Shown here piece after piece: positions 51,004 to 60,812 of a stretch of 61,469 nt of DNA. The notes below the pieces were generated by a model. That model searched no databases and had not been told where the DNA came from. It saw nothing but the letters and a program-made list of their open reading frames with translations. Positions within the stretch are counted from its first letter, which is position 1; the number at the start of each line of letters is the position of its first letter. The stretch spans positions 1-61,469 of the forward strand of contig NZ_JAHLEF010000029.1 of NCBI RefSeq assembly GCF_018861755.1, in the 5' to 3' direction. The position numbers and the translations under genes were made by a program. The DNA comes from Clostridium sp. CF012. GTDB taxonomy: Bacteria > Bacillota > Clostridia > Clostridiales > Clostridiaceae.

Positions 51004-51747
51004 TTGGGAAATATATACGAGAAACTTGAACATACGATGGCAAGAAATAGATATATCTCTTATATTCATCCACCATATGCACTGGAGTGTGAGTTGGTAC
51101 AAGCTATTCAACATATGGATAACGATAAAAGTATCGAGATCTTGAAACAAATCAATTCCCTAGAACGAGCTCAACTTTCTAAACTACCCCTTAGCTCGCT
51201 AAAGTACTCACTTATAGCCTCCTGTACATTTTTTACACGGGCTGTAATTGAAGCAGGACTAGATACTGAGACTTCCTTTATGTTAAGTGATTATTATATT
51301 AACCTTATTGACGAAACTACTATTCTATCTGAAGTTCAGGCTTTAGAATACAAAATGCTAAATGATTTTATTATGGTTTTAAAAAAATATAAAGAAAATA
51401 TCTATAATCCACTTATTAATCGAGTTATTACTTATATAAATAAGAATATAGAAAATAATTTATCCCTAGGAGAAATCTCTTCTTTTGTAAACGTGCATCC
51501 CAATTACCTGTGTGCTGCTTTTAAAAAGGAAGTGAGCAAAACCTTATACGAATATATTAATCATCAGCGAATTATTGCAATTAAACTTTACATGAACCAT
51601 GCAAATTCAAGCATCAGTGAAATAAGCTATGCTTTTAATTTCAGCCATGTAACTTATTTTTCTCGTTTTTTCAAAAAACAAACCGGATTAACGCCAAGTG
51701 ACTATAAAAAGCAGTGTTCAAGTACAAATTCCTTAGTGGAGGATTAA
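51004..51747 (+). CDS. AraC-family transcription regulator
   Basis: 247 residues; TTG start after GAGGTGATAATTCT. The N-terminal 140 residues are an unclassified sensor-like helical domain. The two helix-turn-helices are LSLGEISSFVNVHPNYLCAAF and SISEISYAFNFSHVTYFSRFF (partial), ending FKKQTGLTPSDYKKQ. It is divergent from the alpha-glucoside operon and probably activates it. Confidence 0.88.
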   Translation: MGNIYEKLEHTMARNRYISYIHPPYALECELVQAIQHMDNDKSIEILKQINSLERAQLSKLPLSSLKYSLIASCTFFTRAVIEAGLDTETSFMLSDYYINLIDETTILSEVQALEYKMLNDFIMVLKKYKENIYNPLINRVITYINKNIENNLSLGEISSFVNVHPNYLCAAFKKEVSKTLYEYINHQRIIAIKLYMNHANSSISEISYAFNFSHVTYFSRFFKKQTGLTPSDYKKQCSSTNSLVED

Positions 51748-51764
51748 TAAGCTCTTTACACTTA

Positions 51765-51808
51765 AAGCATAATGCCACCCTTAAACTACTAGGGGTGGCA
51801 TTATGCTT
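51765..51808 (+). terminator. Terminator after the AraC gene
   Basis: AAGCATAATGCCACCC (51765-51780) pairs perfectly with GGGTGGCATTATGCTT (51793-51808), 16 bp. It may act on both strands. Confidence 0.8.
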
Positions 51809-51862
51809 ATAAAGATTGTATATAATAAGAATTCTATATGCGTGCCTGCTGCTAAATGAGGA

Positions 51863-52351
51863 TTACTTGCAATTTACCCTGCCTTCATAAACATTTAAAA
51901 TAAGATTTGCAGGGAATAGACGTTTTTCAAATATAATAATCATTGATAAACCAGCTTCAATTAATCCAATCATAAAAAATAAAACATGCAAGAATACAAT
52001 ATCATTCATTATAATGCATTGTACAACGATGAAGATCACTAAAGCCCAACTAAAAACACTGCTTATATAACCTTGAAATCTTGACTTAAACCTAAACATT
52101 AAAGCACTAATAACATTACCAATACCAATTATGGTAAATAAAATAATTCCGGGTATAAGAAAATTGCTAAAGGGTGAATTTTTTAAAACCTCAACTGGAA
52201 TACCGAGTGGTGCTTGGGCATTGCTAATAGCGGCTAGTCCTCCGGCCATGGCTCCTATTCCTACAAATAGATGTAATGCAAACAACAAACGATAAACTTT
52301 CCTCATTTCAATTCCGCCCCCATTATCCCTCTTAATAAATATCTCCTCCAA
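51863..52351 (-). CDS. Small integral membrane protein, unknown
   Basis: Four hydrophobic segments (about LLFALHLFVGIGAMAGGLAA, FLIPGIILFTIIGIGNVISA, VFSWALVIFIVVQCII, VLFFMIGLIEAGLSMIIIF). The first in-frame start (TTG at 52351) lies inside the ribosome binding site GGAGGAG. Either ATT at 52336, spaced 8 nt, or ATG at 52306 (MRKVYRLLFAL) is the true start. No family is recognised; a single-gene unit. Confidence 0.6.
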   Translation of the reverse strand: MEEIFIKRDNGGGIEMRKVYRLLFALHLFVGIGAMAGGLAAISNAQAPLGIPVEVLKNSPFSNFLIPGIILFTIIGIGNVISALMFRFKSRFQGYISSVFSWALVIFIVVQCIIMNDIVFLHVLFFMIGLIEAGLSMIIIFEKRLFPANLILNVYEGRVNCK

Positions 52352-52452
52352 ATTTACTCTTATTTGTATTTTACTCTATATTTTCAATATTATATATATT
52401 TAATATTACTTAACAATGGCAAATTTAGAAAAAATAAGTGGTTAGTAAATAG

Positions 52453-52496
52453 TAAAAAGAAGGAGCTAACTAATCATTATCTTTAACTCCTTCTTT
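52453..52496. terminator. Hairpin with A-/T-runs in the gene-free region 52,352-52,541
   Basis: AAAAGAAGGAG (plus TTAA) pairs with CTCCTTCTTTT around an 18-nt loop. T-run on both strands, so bidirectional. It may insulate the POT gene from upstream minus-strand transcription. Otherwise the region holds only the POT promoter. Confidence 0.5.
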
Positions 52497-52541
52497 TCGC
52501 GATTTTTTTCTATCATAAATAAAATATGTTAGAATATATTG

Positions 52542-52608
52542 TTGCATTTTGTATATTCCTTGTGGTAAAATAGTCCTGAAAAACAGAAAAATTTGGATAC
52601 GTTTACAT
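52542..52608 (+). promoter_or_regulatory. POT-gene promoter with CcpA cre site
   Basis: TTGCAT (52542-52547) and TAAAAT (52566-52571), 18-bp spacer. The cre site TGGATACGTTTACAT (52594-52608, minus orientation) matches WTGNAANCGNWNNCW completely, just downstream of the start point, where CcpA would act as a roadblock. Confidence 0.65.
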
Positions 52609-52702
52609 GGAATTATTTTGAAATACTCCATTCATACATATGTTATAACAAAAAAGCTTCTATGATGAGTAAGTATCCAAAACATTTAAGGGGGGGCTCA
52701 TA

Positions 52703-54112
52703 ATGAATACTACCGTACACAATCAACATCCATCATTCAAAGGTTATCCTATGGGATTCTGGTTCGTCTCATTGCTACAAGTCTTTGAGAGGTTCAGCTA
52801 CTATGGTATGAGAGGACTTTTAATACTATATCTTGTAACAGAAGGGATTAAAGGCGGATTAGGCCTTGACACAGCAACTGCCTCTACATTATATGCTAAT
52901 TTCACTATGTTTGTTTATTTTGCACCACTCGCTGGAGGTTATATAGCCGACAATTTTTGGGGAAAAAGAAAAACCTTCTTTATCGGATCAATATTTATAG
53001 CAGCTGGTATGTTCGTTCTCTTTGCTGCACAAGGAAAACCAATGGTTATGTTGGCACTTGGCTTGATGATTATTGGTAATGGATTTTGGAAACCGAATAT
53101 TACATCTATAGTAGGAGATTTTTATGACAATAAAGACCCTAGAAAAGATGGAGCCTACTCAATTTTCTACACATTTATCAATATTGGTGCTTTCTTTTCA
53201 CCACTTATATGCGGTACGCTTGCAGAAAAAACTTTTGCAGTTACCAATGGAACAGAAGTGATAAGTTATGGTTATAAGTATGGTTTCCTTGCAGCAGGAC
53301 TCGGAATGCTTATAGGAACTATTCTTTATATTTTATTTGCAAAAAAAGTTCTTGGAGAAGTTGGAGCATTTAATAAAGAGGCTGCTCTTGAAAAAGCACA
53401 AGCTAAAAAAGCTTCCGCGGAGGCTAAGAAAGAAGCTTTAACAAAAGATGAAAAGAAAGGCGTTGTTGCAATTTTTGTTCTTGCTTTCTTTGTAATTATT
53501 TTCTGGGCAGGATTTGAGCAAGCTGGTTCAAGCTTAACAATTTACACAAATAAATTTATAAACAGAACTGTAGGTGGATTTGAAGTGCCAACATCTTGGT
53601 TCCAATCTATAAATCCATTTTTATGTGTTATTCTTGGTCCCCTTTTTGCAATGCTCTTTGTGCGACTTTCAAAAAGACCAAAAGGAGACATACCTACAGC
53701 AACTAAAATGGGTTTAGGTTTGATTCTTCTTGGTATTGGCTTTGCACTTATGGTTGGTGCATCAATGGAAAGAGGTAATTCAGCGGATGCAGCAATTAAA
53801 GCTAATATTCTTTGGCTTTTAGGCGCATATACATTGCACACTGTTGGGGAAATGTTCTTATCTCCAGTTGGACTTTCAATGGTTAGTAAACTTGCACCAA
53901 AGCAAATTGCTGCTCTTATGATGGGAGTATGGTTATTTGCTACAGGTATGGGTAACTATATTGCTGGTATGGCTGCTGCCTTAGTTGAAACTTGGGGTGC
54001 ACTCCAGGTATTTGGTTTCGTAGCTGTATTAACAATTGCTTCAGGCTTATTACTATGCTTTCTTAGCCCACTTTTTGATAAGATTATGCCTGCTCACAAA
54101 CATATCTCATAA
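52703..54112 (+). CDS. Proton-dependent oligopeptide transporter, POT family
   Basis: 469 residues with about 14 hydrophobic segments. The TM1 motif reads LLQVFERFSYYGMRGLLI: the first Glu of ExxER is Gln (Q26) while E29-R30 are conserved. Other signatures are GNGFWKPNITSIVG and YTFINIGAFFSPLICGTLA. POT transporters import di- and tripeptides with protons. Start ATG after AAGGGGGGGCTCATA. Under a cre site. Confidence 0.88.
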   Translation: MNTTVHNQHPSFKGYPMGFWFVSLLQVFERFSYYGMRGLLILYLVTEGIKGGLGLDTATASTLYANFTMFVYFAPLAGGYIADNFWGKRKTFFIGSIFIAAGMFVLFAAQGKPMVMLALGLMIIGNGFWKPNITSIVGDFYDNKDPRKDGAYSIFYTFINIGAFFSPLICGTLAEKTFAVTNGTEVISYGYKYGFLAAGLGMLIGTILYILFAKKVLGEVGAFNKEAALEKAQAKKASAEAKKEALTKDEKKGVVAIFVLAFFVIIFWAGFEQAGSSLTIYTNKFINRTVGGFEVPTSWFQSINPFLCVILGPLFAMLFVRLSKRPKGDIPTATKMGLGLILLGIGFALMVGASMERGNSADAAIKANILWLLGAYTLHTVGEMFLSPVGLSMVSKLAPKQIAALMMGVWLFATGMGNYIAGMAAALVETWGALQVFGFVAVLTIASGLLLCFLSPLFDKIMPAHKHIS

Positions 54113-54134
54113 TCTATTGAAGTGCACTAAGCTT

Positions 54135-54171
54135 AAAAAGATGATTTCTGTATTTCAGAAATCATCTTTTT
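54135..54171. terminator. Bidirectional terminator between POT and PPDK regulator genes
   Basis: AAAAAGATGATTTCTG (54135-54150) pairs perfectly (16 bp) with CAGAAATCATCTTTTT (54156-54171), 5-nt loop. A- and T-runs at the ends make it work for both convergent genes. Confidence 0.85.
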
Positions 54172-54182
54172 AATTTAATTTT

Positions 54183-54986
54183 TTATTGATTATATCCAAT
54201 ACTCTTCATAATAATTAAAGCCGTGTCCTCTATAGCCCTTTTAGTAACATCTATTGTTAAGCATCTTGTTTTTTTCATTATTTTTTCTGCATAATCTAAT
54301 TCATCTAATATCCTTGCATCATTAGCATATTGGAAGCTAGAATTAAGCCCATTAAATTTATCCATTCTATGCTTCCTTATTTCAATAAGCACAAAAGGAT
54401 CTATTTTAAGCCCTATTATCTTCCTACCAGGAATGTTGTATAGCTCATCGGGAACAGGAATTTCTGGCATTAAGGGTATATTTATTGCCTTAATTCCTTT
54501 ATTAGCTAAATACATACATAATGGAGTTTTTGAAGTTCTTGAGACACCTATAAGCACTACATCTGCATGTTTTATTCCATTATAATCCCGGCTATCATCA
54601 TAATGTATAGCAAACTCCATAGCTTCTATTCTTTTATAATACTCCTCATCCATGTTCCATATTGCTCCTGGAATATAGTCTGGCTGTTTACCTAATAACT
54701 TAGAAGCTAGGCCTATTCCTGGTCCTAATACATTTGATACAAGTATTCCTTTTTCTACGCATCTTTGAACTAAAAATTCTTTTACATCTACCATTATTAT
54801 CGTTGAAATAACCATTGCTTTGAAATTAGTATCTATTTTACTAATAAAATTATTAACATCCTCAGCTGTTTTGATATGTGGTGTTTTTTTTACTATTACA
54901 CTATCAGGGAACTGACTTGCTACTGATTTAGCCACAAGTTCCGCTGTTTCACCTATTGAATCCGATACCGCATATATTGTTAACAT
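54183..54986 (-). CDS. PPDK/PEP synthetase regulatory kinase-phosphorylase (DUF299)
   Basis: 267 residues. Motifs: IYAVSDSIGETAELVAKSVA at the start, the P-loop-like VLIGVSRTSKTPLCMYLANKG (about 145-160) and KIIGLKIDPFVL. This family phosphorylates and dephosphorylates pyruvate phosphate dikinase or PEP synthetase using ADP and phosphate. No ppdK is next to it here. Start ATG with weak site. Confidence 0.87.
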   Translation of the reverse strand: MLTIYAVSDSIGETAELVAKSVASQFPDSVIVKKTPHIKTAEDVNNFISKIDTNFKAMVISTIIMVDVKEFLVQRCVEKGILVSNVLGPGIGLASKLLGKQPDYIPGAIWNMDEEYYKRIEAMEFAIHYDDSRDYNGIKHADVVLIGVSRTSKTPLCMYLANKGIKAINIPLMPEIPVPDELYNIPGRKIIGLKIDPFVLIEIRKHRMDKFNGLNSSFQYANDARILDELDYAEKIMKKTRCLTIDVTKRAIEDTALIIMKSIGYNQ

Positions 54987-55049
54987 CTTTGCATCACATC
55001 TACTTTCTTTTATATTTTTCTTCAGTTAAAATAAGGTTAATTATAGAAC

Positions 55050-56213
55050 TTAAATTAAATTATCTTTTTTCAATAAATTAAATAAGGTTGGATTTAGATT
55101 AAATTGATTCATTAAAGCATTAACTTCCGTTAGTGATTTTTCTCTTTTCTCCTTAGATATATTGGCTTTTGAAGCTCTAATTAATATATTTTTAGGAGAA
55201 TGCGATATATCTATAAATTCTAGGAGCTGTGTCTTATATCCCGCGCACTCTAAAAGATTTGCTCTTACTGAATCTGTCATAAGTGCTGAAACTCTTTCTT
55301 GAACTATTCCGTACTTTGTTAATATGGATAATGACTCTGTTTTAATTTGGCTATTAAATTCATGTTGGCAGCAAGGAACAGAGAAAATCATCTTACTATC
55401 CCACTTTATAGCATTATATAGTGCGTAATCAGTGGCCGTATCACATGCATGCAAGGTAATAACCATATCTACACTATTATTATATTTAAATCCGTTTATA
55501 TCCCCTAGCTCAAAATGTAAATTTTCATAATTGTATTTTTTAGCTATATCATTACATTTTTTTATTACATCTTCTTTAAGATCTAGGCCTATCATTTTCA
55601 CATTGATTTTTTTAATTTCTACAAAATAATAATATAATATAAAGGTTAAATAAGACTTCCCACAACCAAAATCTAATATAGTGAGTTCCTTAAAATCATT
55701 ATTTTTAACTTCGTCATCTATAATTTCAACAAACCTGTTTATTTGCTTATACTTATCATATTTTGAATTAACAACTCTGCCTTCTTTTGTAAAGATACCT
55801 AAATCTATAAGAGGCTCTATTATCATTCCCTCTTTAAGAATATAATTTTTTTCTTTGTTATGTTCCTTATTAGCCAGTTTTACATTATTGCTTTTTTTTA
55901 CACCTAAGTGAACTTTACCTTTTTTAGATATTTTTAATTCAAATGTAGTTGTGTTTGACCAAGCATCCACTTGTTTATAATTAGATGATACATATTCTAA
56001 AAGTTTTTCTCCTAAAATATCTATATCAATATTCTCATGAAAAACTTGCTTGTCAGTGGATTTTTCTATTTGATAATATTGTTTTACATCATCTTCTTTT
56101 AATACAAATGTTATTCTATTGTAGTTCGCATCCATATTCATTTTATTACTAACAACTAATTTTATAATATCTTGCTGAACTATTTCATCAATCGCTTTTT
56201 TTAATTTTTCCAT
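55050..56213 (-). CDS. SAM-dependent methyltransferase (PF13679-like)
   Basis: 387 residues. The SAM-binding motif is LTILDFGCGKSYLTFILYYY (about 178-198), with later VDMVITLHACDTATDYALYN and FSVPCCQHEFN. This CxxCCQHE / HACDTATD set marks the PF13679 (METTL25/RRNAD1-like) group. A 180-residue N-terminal domain precedes it. RNA substrate likely, exact target unknown. Confidence 0.8.
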   Translation of the reverse strand: MEKLKKAIDEIVQQDIIKLVVSNKMNMDANYNRITFVLKEDDVKQYYQIEKSTDKQVFHENIDIDILGEKLLEYVSSNYKQVDAWSNTTTFELKISKKGKVHLGVKKSNNVKLANKEHNKEKNYILKEGMIIEPLIDLGIFTKEGRVVNSKYDKYKQINRFVEIIDDEVKNNDFKELTILDFGCGKSYLTFILYYYFVEIKKINVKMIGLDLKEDVIKKCNDIAKKYNYENLHFELGDINGFKYNNSVDMVITLHACDTATDYALYNAIKWDSKMIFSVPCCQHEFNSQIKTESLSILTKYGIVQERVSALMTDSVRANLLECAGYKTQLLEFIDISHSPKNILIRASKANISKEKREKSLTEVNALMNQFNLNPTLFNLLKKDNLI

Positions 56214-56337
56214 TTCAACACACCTTATTATTTATTTTAAACTACTTTTCTATACAATTATATCACTATATAACAAATTAATTAATTCTACCACTTTAAG
56301 GTCATTATCAAGAAAAACCCTTTCAATATATATAAGA

Positions 56338-57153
56338 TTATAGCTTTTTAATAGGAATTTGTATTTCTGAAACATATTCTTCTTCAGAATCCGCAAAATC
56401 GTAGTCTACTATATTTTTTTCGATAGAATCTCCCAATATTTGATATCCATTTTTTTCAATCCATCCAATAAGAAATCTATAATGTTTTTCGATATCCCTA
56501 TATGGACCTGAAAATACAATGCAGGCATAGTCATTTTCAGGAATTATCTTTAATTGTTTATGTAATGAATTTTCTATGGATACTATCTCAATGAAATACC
56601 TAACCCTATTAAAATTTTTCTTTATTATGTTTTCTATTGATAATGAAGCATATAGTTGCCCTTCAATGAGCCAAGAACTAAGTTTCAAATATTGCTCACT
56701 ATTTTTAAATGATTCTTTAATTTCAGAGTCGTCTTTACTATTATTAGTATCTAGAAAAACTCCTCTTCTTTCAGTAAGTCTTTTTATTTTTACCACGTTC
56801 ATCTCTTCTTTTATACTCTCTAAAATCTCAAGTTTATCATTTATTTTCTTTTTCAAATTTATAAGCTTATTTATTTTCGTATCAATTTCCTCTTCTTTCC
56901 CCTTAAGAAGGGTTACTAAATTGCTAGTATTCTTATTTATCATATATTTCTTTATATCATTTAAAGAAATATCAAGATTTTTCAAAAAAAGTATTCTACT
57001 TAATTTGAAAAAATTTCTAATGCTGTAATATCTATATTTATTTTTAGTGTCGTATTCAGGTTTTAAAAGATCAATTTTATCGTAATGTCTTAGTGTATCT
57101 GTGCTTATATTAAAAAGTTTGGACAACTCGCCAATTAAAAATTTATCTTCCAT
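56338..57153 (-). CDS. MerR-family regulator with GyrI-like effector domain
   Basis: 271 residues. N-terminal MerR winged helix (LIGELSKLFNISTDTLRHYD, then YRYYSIRNFFKLSRILFLKN), a long coiled coil (about 80-120) and a C-terminal GyrI-like domain (YACIVFSGPYRDIEKHYRFL, FADSEEEYVSEIQIPI). Like BltR/BmrR types, which respond to drugs. No transporter target is adjacent. Confidence 0.85.
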   Translation of the reverse strand: MEDKFLIGELSKLFNISTDTLRHYDKIDLLKPEYDTKNKYRYYSIRNFFKLSRILFLKNLDISLNDIKKYMINKNTSNLVTLLKGKEEEIDTKINKLINLKKKINDKLEILESIKEEMNVVKIKRLTERRGVFLDTNNSKDDSEIKESFKNSEQYLKLSSWLIEGQLYASLSIENIIKKNFNRVRYFIEIVSIENSLHKQLKIIPENDYACIVFSGPYRDIEKHYRFLIGWIEKNGYQILGDSIEKNIVDYDFADSEEEYVSEIQIPIKKL

Positions 57154-57252
57154 AAATCTCTTTTCTCACCTTCCTGTTATTGTACCTTATTTTTTTTATT
57201 ACTTTAATTATAAGCATTAAAGTAATAAAAAGGTGGATAAATAAACAAATAA

Positions 57253-57299
57253 AATTAGAGTATTGACCTTAGACTCACTCTAAGGTCAATACTCTAATT
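57253..57299. terminator. 21-bp perfect hairpin, terminator of the merR gene or insulator
   Basis: AATTAGAGTATTGACCTTAGA (57253-57273; 21 nt, shown as its arm) pairs perfectly with 57279-57299 around CTCAC. Lies in the 430-bp gene-free region before the peptidase gene. It is upstream of the MerR gene on the minus strand, so it may insulate both. Confidence 0.6.
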
Positions 57300-57436
57300 A
57301 ATATATAATTATTTTATTACTGCAGTGATTAAGAAAATTATAAAATTAATGAAATTGATAAGTATAATAAGTCTCTTAAGGCATAGAATAAACAAAAGGT
57401 AAATTTGTGGATAAATAGACTTTTCTGAAAATATAG

Positions 57437-57473
57437 TCACTATAGCAACTTAGACTTTAAGCTGCTATAGTGA
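57437..57473. repeat. 11-bp inverted repeat upstream of the peptidase gene
   Basis: TCACTATAGCA (57437-57447) pairs with TGCTATAGTGA (57463-57473), with a partly pairing centre (CTTA/TAAG). Otherwise the region 57,300-57,550 holds no ORF. Could be a terminator-like remnant or operator. Confidence 0.4.
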
Positions 57474-57582
57474 TTATTTAAGTTGAAATTTTCCAAAATA
57501 AGGAGTATTATATATAATACTGTATAAAGTAACACACTTTAAATTTAATATGGTAAAATTTAAATATTCTAGGGGGAAAAAC

Positions 57583-60500
57583 ATGAAAAAATTAAGAATT
57601 TTCTGTAGCGCACTTACTATTATGTGCTTTATGGGAACACTCGCGAGTCCTATTGTTTCTGCAAATGCGGAAACAACTGCTACAAAAATAGCACCAGTTA
57701 TAACTGTTACTAAAGAACTTATGGAAAACTATAAGGTTGGTCAGGTTTATCATGGCTTTAAGCTTATTGAAGATGGTAAGTTAAAAGACTATAATGCTGT
57801 AGGTAGAATATTTGAGCATGTAAAAAGTGGTGCAAGACTTGTTCAGTTTAAAAATGCTGATGAAAATAAATATTTTGCAGTAACTTTCAGAACACCTACT
57901 GACGATAATACTGGTAAAGCACACATATTGGAACATTCACTATTAATGGGTGGCTCTAATAAATATCCTGTTAAACAACTACTTACATATTTTTTAAATG
58001 GCTCTCTTGCTAACGAAATGAATGGATATACACAAGCTGATAGAACCTTCTATCCATTTTCTACAGTAAATGAGCAGGAGTTTAATAACTTAATGGATGT
58101 ATATCTTGATATGGTTTATAATGCAAGAGTTCAATCCTCAGAAAACATTTTTAGAGAAGAAGCTTGGCATCATGAAATAACTGATGAAAAAAGTCCAATT
58201 GAAGATACAGGAGTTGTGCTTAATGAAATGAAAGGCGCAATGAGTTCACCTGAGCAACAACTAATAATTGCAATTAATAGAAGTTTACTTCCTAATACAA
58301 CCTACAATTTTGTCTCTGGCGGAGACCCAAAGAATATAACTGAATTATCATATAAGGAGCTTGTTGATTTTTATAAAAAATATTATAATCCATCAAATAG
58401 TTTTATATTCATATACGGTGATACACCTTTGGATGATAAATTAAAACATATTGATGAGAACTTTTTAAATAAAGTTACTAAAACTACTGTTGACTCAAAA
58501 ATAGTTAAGCAAAAACCATTTACTGAAAGAAAATACTATGAAGCTGAGTATGGAATTCCAAAAGAACAACCAGCAGATAATAAAGACTATCTTACATTAA
58601 ACTTTGTTACTGGTGATGCTTCTAATTTAGAACAATTAGTAGCTACTCAATTATTTACATCCTTAGTTTTAAATAATGAAAATTCAATTTTACATAAAGA
58701 TTTAAGAGCTGCTGGTTTTCAAAATATAGGTGCATTTTCAAATCCTGGACAAGCACAATGTGTTACAACAATTTTGGCATCTAACACAGATAGAAAACAA
58801 AAAGAATTATTCGAAAAAACAGTTATGAATTCATTAAAAGAAATATCAAAACAAGGTATTGATAAAGAATTATTAGCTTCTACCTTAAGTAGTTTTGAAT
58901 TAGCTGATAAGCTTGGTAAAGCATATACTAAAGAGACTGGAAAATCATTATATGGTCTTGTTAGCATGGGTTTTGCTTATGATACAAATATGTTATCTCC
59001 TTTTAAATCTGATGATGCGATCATGGAAAATTTAAAAAATGCTTCTAAAACTCGTTATTTTGAAAAGATCATTGATGATAAATTTGTAAACAATAAATTC
59101 ACCTCTTTAGTAACATTTAAAGCTGTGGCTGGTTTAAATGATAAAGAAAAAGAAGCAGAAGTAAAAAAATTAGCGGACTATAAAGCATCATTAAGCAAAG
59201 AAGCTTTAAACGCATTAATTAAATCAAACGTTGAATTGAAGCAGTGGCAATCAACACCTGAAACACCTGAAGTATTATCAAAGCTTCCAATGATTAATGT
59301 TGATACTCTAACTCCTAAAATCACTAAAACACCACTTGAGCTAAAAAGTGTAGATGGAGTTAAAGTACTTTATCATCCAATGTATACAAATGGAACAAAC
59401 AATTTATCATTATACTTTGATACAACCAAAGTTAAACAAGCACAAATTCCTTATATAAATTTATTATCTTCGCTACTTGGTAGTATGGATACAAAAACTC
59501 ACACTCAAGATGAATTAACAAAATTAAGTGCAAAATACTCAAATGGCCTTAGTATTTCGGCACAAACTTATCCTTCAATTAATCATAAAAACACTTACGC
59601 TCCAACCGTGCTAGTAAGTGCAACTTCTTTAAACGAAAATGCACCAAATGCAATAAACCTAATGTTAGATGTCATTAAGGATACTAAAATAAATGACAAA
59701 GAAAAATTAAAACTAATAGTAAATAACACTAAAACTAACTTAGATTCTTCAATTGCAAATAATGCTATAAAATTAGCAATTAATAAGAATTCAAGTAATA
59801 ATAGTGCATATTCTGCATATATGGATAAATTACAGGGTGTAGAATACTATAATTTCATTAGTGATCTAAATAAAAATTTCGATACAAACTATGATGGATT
59901 AGTTAAAAATCTTGAGGAGGTTTCAAAAACTATTTTCAATAAAAACAATTTAACTTTAAGTTTAACTTCTGATGATAATGAATTTAACAAGTTTCATAAT
60001 AACTTATCAAACATTATTGCCAATCTTCCTTCTGATAAATTAACTACTCAGAATTATATATTTAAATTTAATAGCAGAAAAGAAGCATATACAATTGAAT
60101 CTCCTATTAATTATAACATTCAATCTTTTAACTACAAAGATTTAGGATACAGTGTTAAAGGAAGCCTTCAAGTATTATCTCCTCTTGTAAATTCATTCTT
60201 ATGGGATACTTTAAGGGTTAAAGGTGGCGCATATGGTGCTCAGCTATCAGCTGATGAGACCGGTGAAATGACTATATTAACTTATAGAGACCCAAGAGTT
60301 AAGGAGACTTTCCAAGATATAAAAATGATATCTGAATTTTTGAGAAATGCTGATAAGATATCCCCTATGCAATTAAATCAATATAAGTTAGATGCTTTAA
60401 AAGGTTACTATACACCAAAATCAGTATATGAAAAAGCTTCTGAGTCTGATAATTTATACTTTAGTGGAGTAAGCGATGATTATCGTCAAAATTGTATAAA

Positions 60501-60654
60501 TAAAATTCTAAATACAACTACTGATGATTTAAAATCTTATGCTCAAATATTTGAAGATGGATTAAGAGAAAACAAGATTACAACTTTTGGTAATACCAAA
60601 GCAATAGAAGCTAGTAAAGATATATTTGACAGTATTCAACCACTATTAAAATAA
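57583..60654 (+). CDS. Secreted insulinase-family (M16C) metallopeptidase
   Basis: 1023 residues from the ATG at 57583 (CTAGGGGGAAAAAC upstream; a longer start 11 codons earlier is not supported). Signal peptide FCSALTIMCFMGTLASPIVSA with cleavage after SANA. The M16 inverted zinc site HILEH lies near residue 113, with downstream EEAWHHEIT acidic residues. The second half (PreP-like M16C domain) contains LRVKGGAYGAQLS. Presequence-protease-like enzymes are normally cytosolic, so a signal peptide is notable. Degrades oligopeptides. Confidence 0.88.
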   Translation: MKKLRIFCSALTIMCFMGTLASPIVSANAETTATKIAPVITVTKELMENYKVGQVYHGFKLIEDGKLKDYNAVGRIFEHVKSGARLVQFKNADENKYFAVTFRTPTDDNTGKAHILEHSLLMGGSNKYPVKQLLTYFLNGSLANEMNGYTQADRTFYPFSTVNEQEFNNLMDVYLDMVYNARVQSSENIFREEAWHHEITDEKSPIEDTGVVLNEMKGAMSSPEQQLIIAINRSLLPNTTYNFVSGGDPKNITELSYKELVDFYKKYYNPSNSFIFIYGDTPLDDKLKHIDENFLNKVTKTTVDSKIVKQKPFTERKYYEAEYGIPKEQPADNKDYLTLNFVTGDASNLEQLVATQLFTSLVLNNENSILHKDLRAAGFQNIGAFSNPGQAQCVTTILASNTDRKQKELFEKTVMNSLKEISKQGIDKELLASTLSSFELADKLGKAYTKETGKSLYGLVSMGFAYDTNMLSPFKSDDAIMENLKNASKTRYFEKIIDDKFVNNKFTSLVTFKAVAGLNDKEKEAEVKKLADYKASLSKEALNALIKSNVELKQWQSTPETPEVLSKLPMINVDTLTPKITKTPLELKSVDGVKVLYHPMYTNGTNNLSLYFDTTKVKQAQIPYINLLSSLLGSMDTKTHTQDELTKLSAKYSNGLSISAQTYPSINHKNTYAPTVLVSATSLNENAPNAINLMLDVIKDTKINDKEKLKLIVNNTKTNLDSSIANNAIKLAINKNSSNNSAYSAYMDKLQGVEYYNFISDLNKNFDTNYDGLVKNLEEVSKTIFNKNNLTLSLTSDDNEFNKFHNNLSNIIANLPSDKLTTQNYIFKFNSRKEAYTIESPINYNIQSFNYKDLGYSVKGSLQVLSPLVNSFLWDTLRVKGGAYGAQLSADETGEMTILTYRDPRVKETFQDIKMISEFLRNADKISPMQLNQYKLDALKGYYTPKSVYEKASESDNLYFSGVSDDYRQNCINKILNTTTDDLKSYAQIFEDGLRENKITTFGNTKAIEASKDIFDSIQPLLK

Positions 60655-60670
60655 ATTTATAATAAAATAC

Positions 60671-60702
60671 AAAAAGTAGTTAAAATATAATAACTACTTT
60701 TT
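60671..60702 (+). terminator. Terminator after the M16C gene
   Basis: AAAAAGTAGTTA pairs with TAACTACTTTTT, 12 bp with an 8-nt loop, T-run at the end. Also works on the minus strand. Confidence 0.85.
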
Positions 60703-60812
60703 GCCTTTTAATTTTTATAAATACATTCTAGCTATTACAATACTCATATAACCTCTCCAAAAGTCCTTATAAGTTCATTGACATGTAGTATTTTTTCAAT
60801 TTGTCTTTTATG

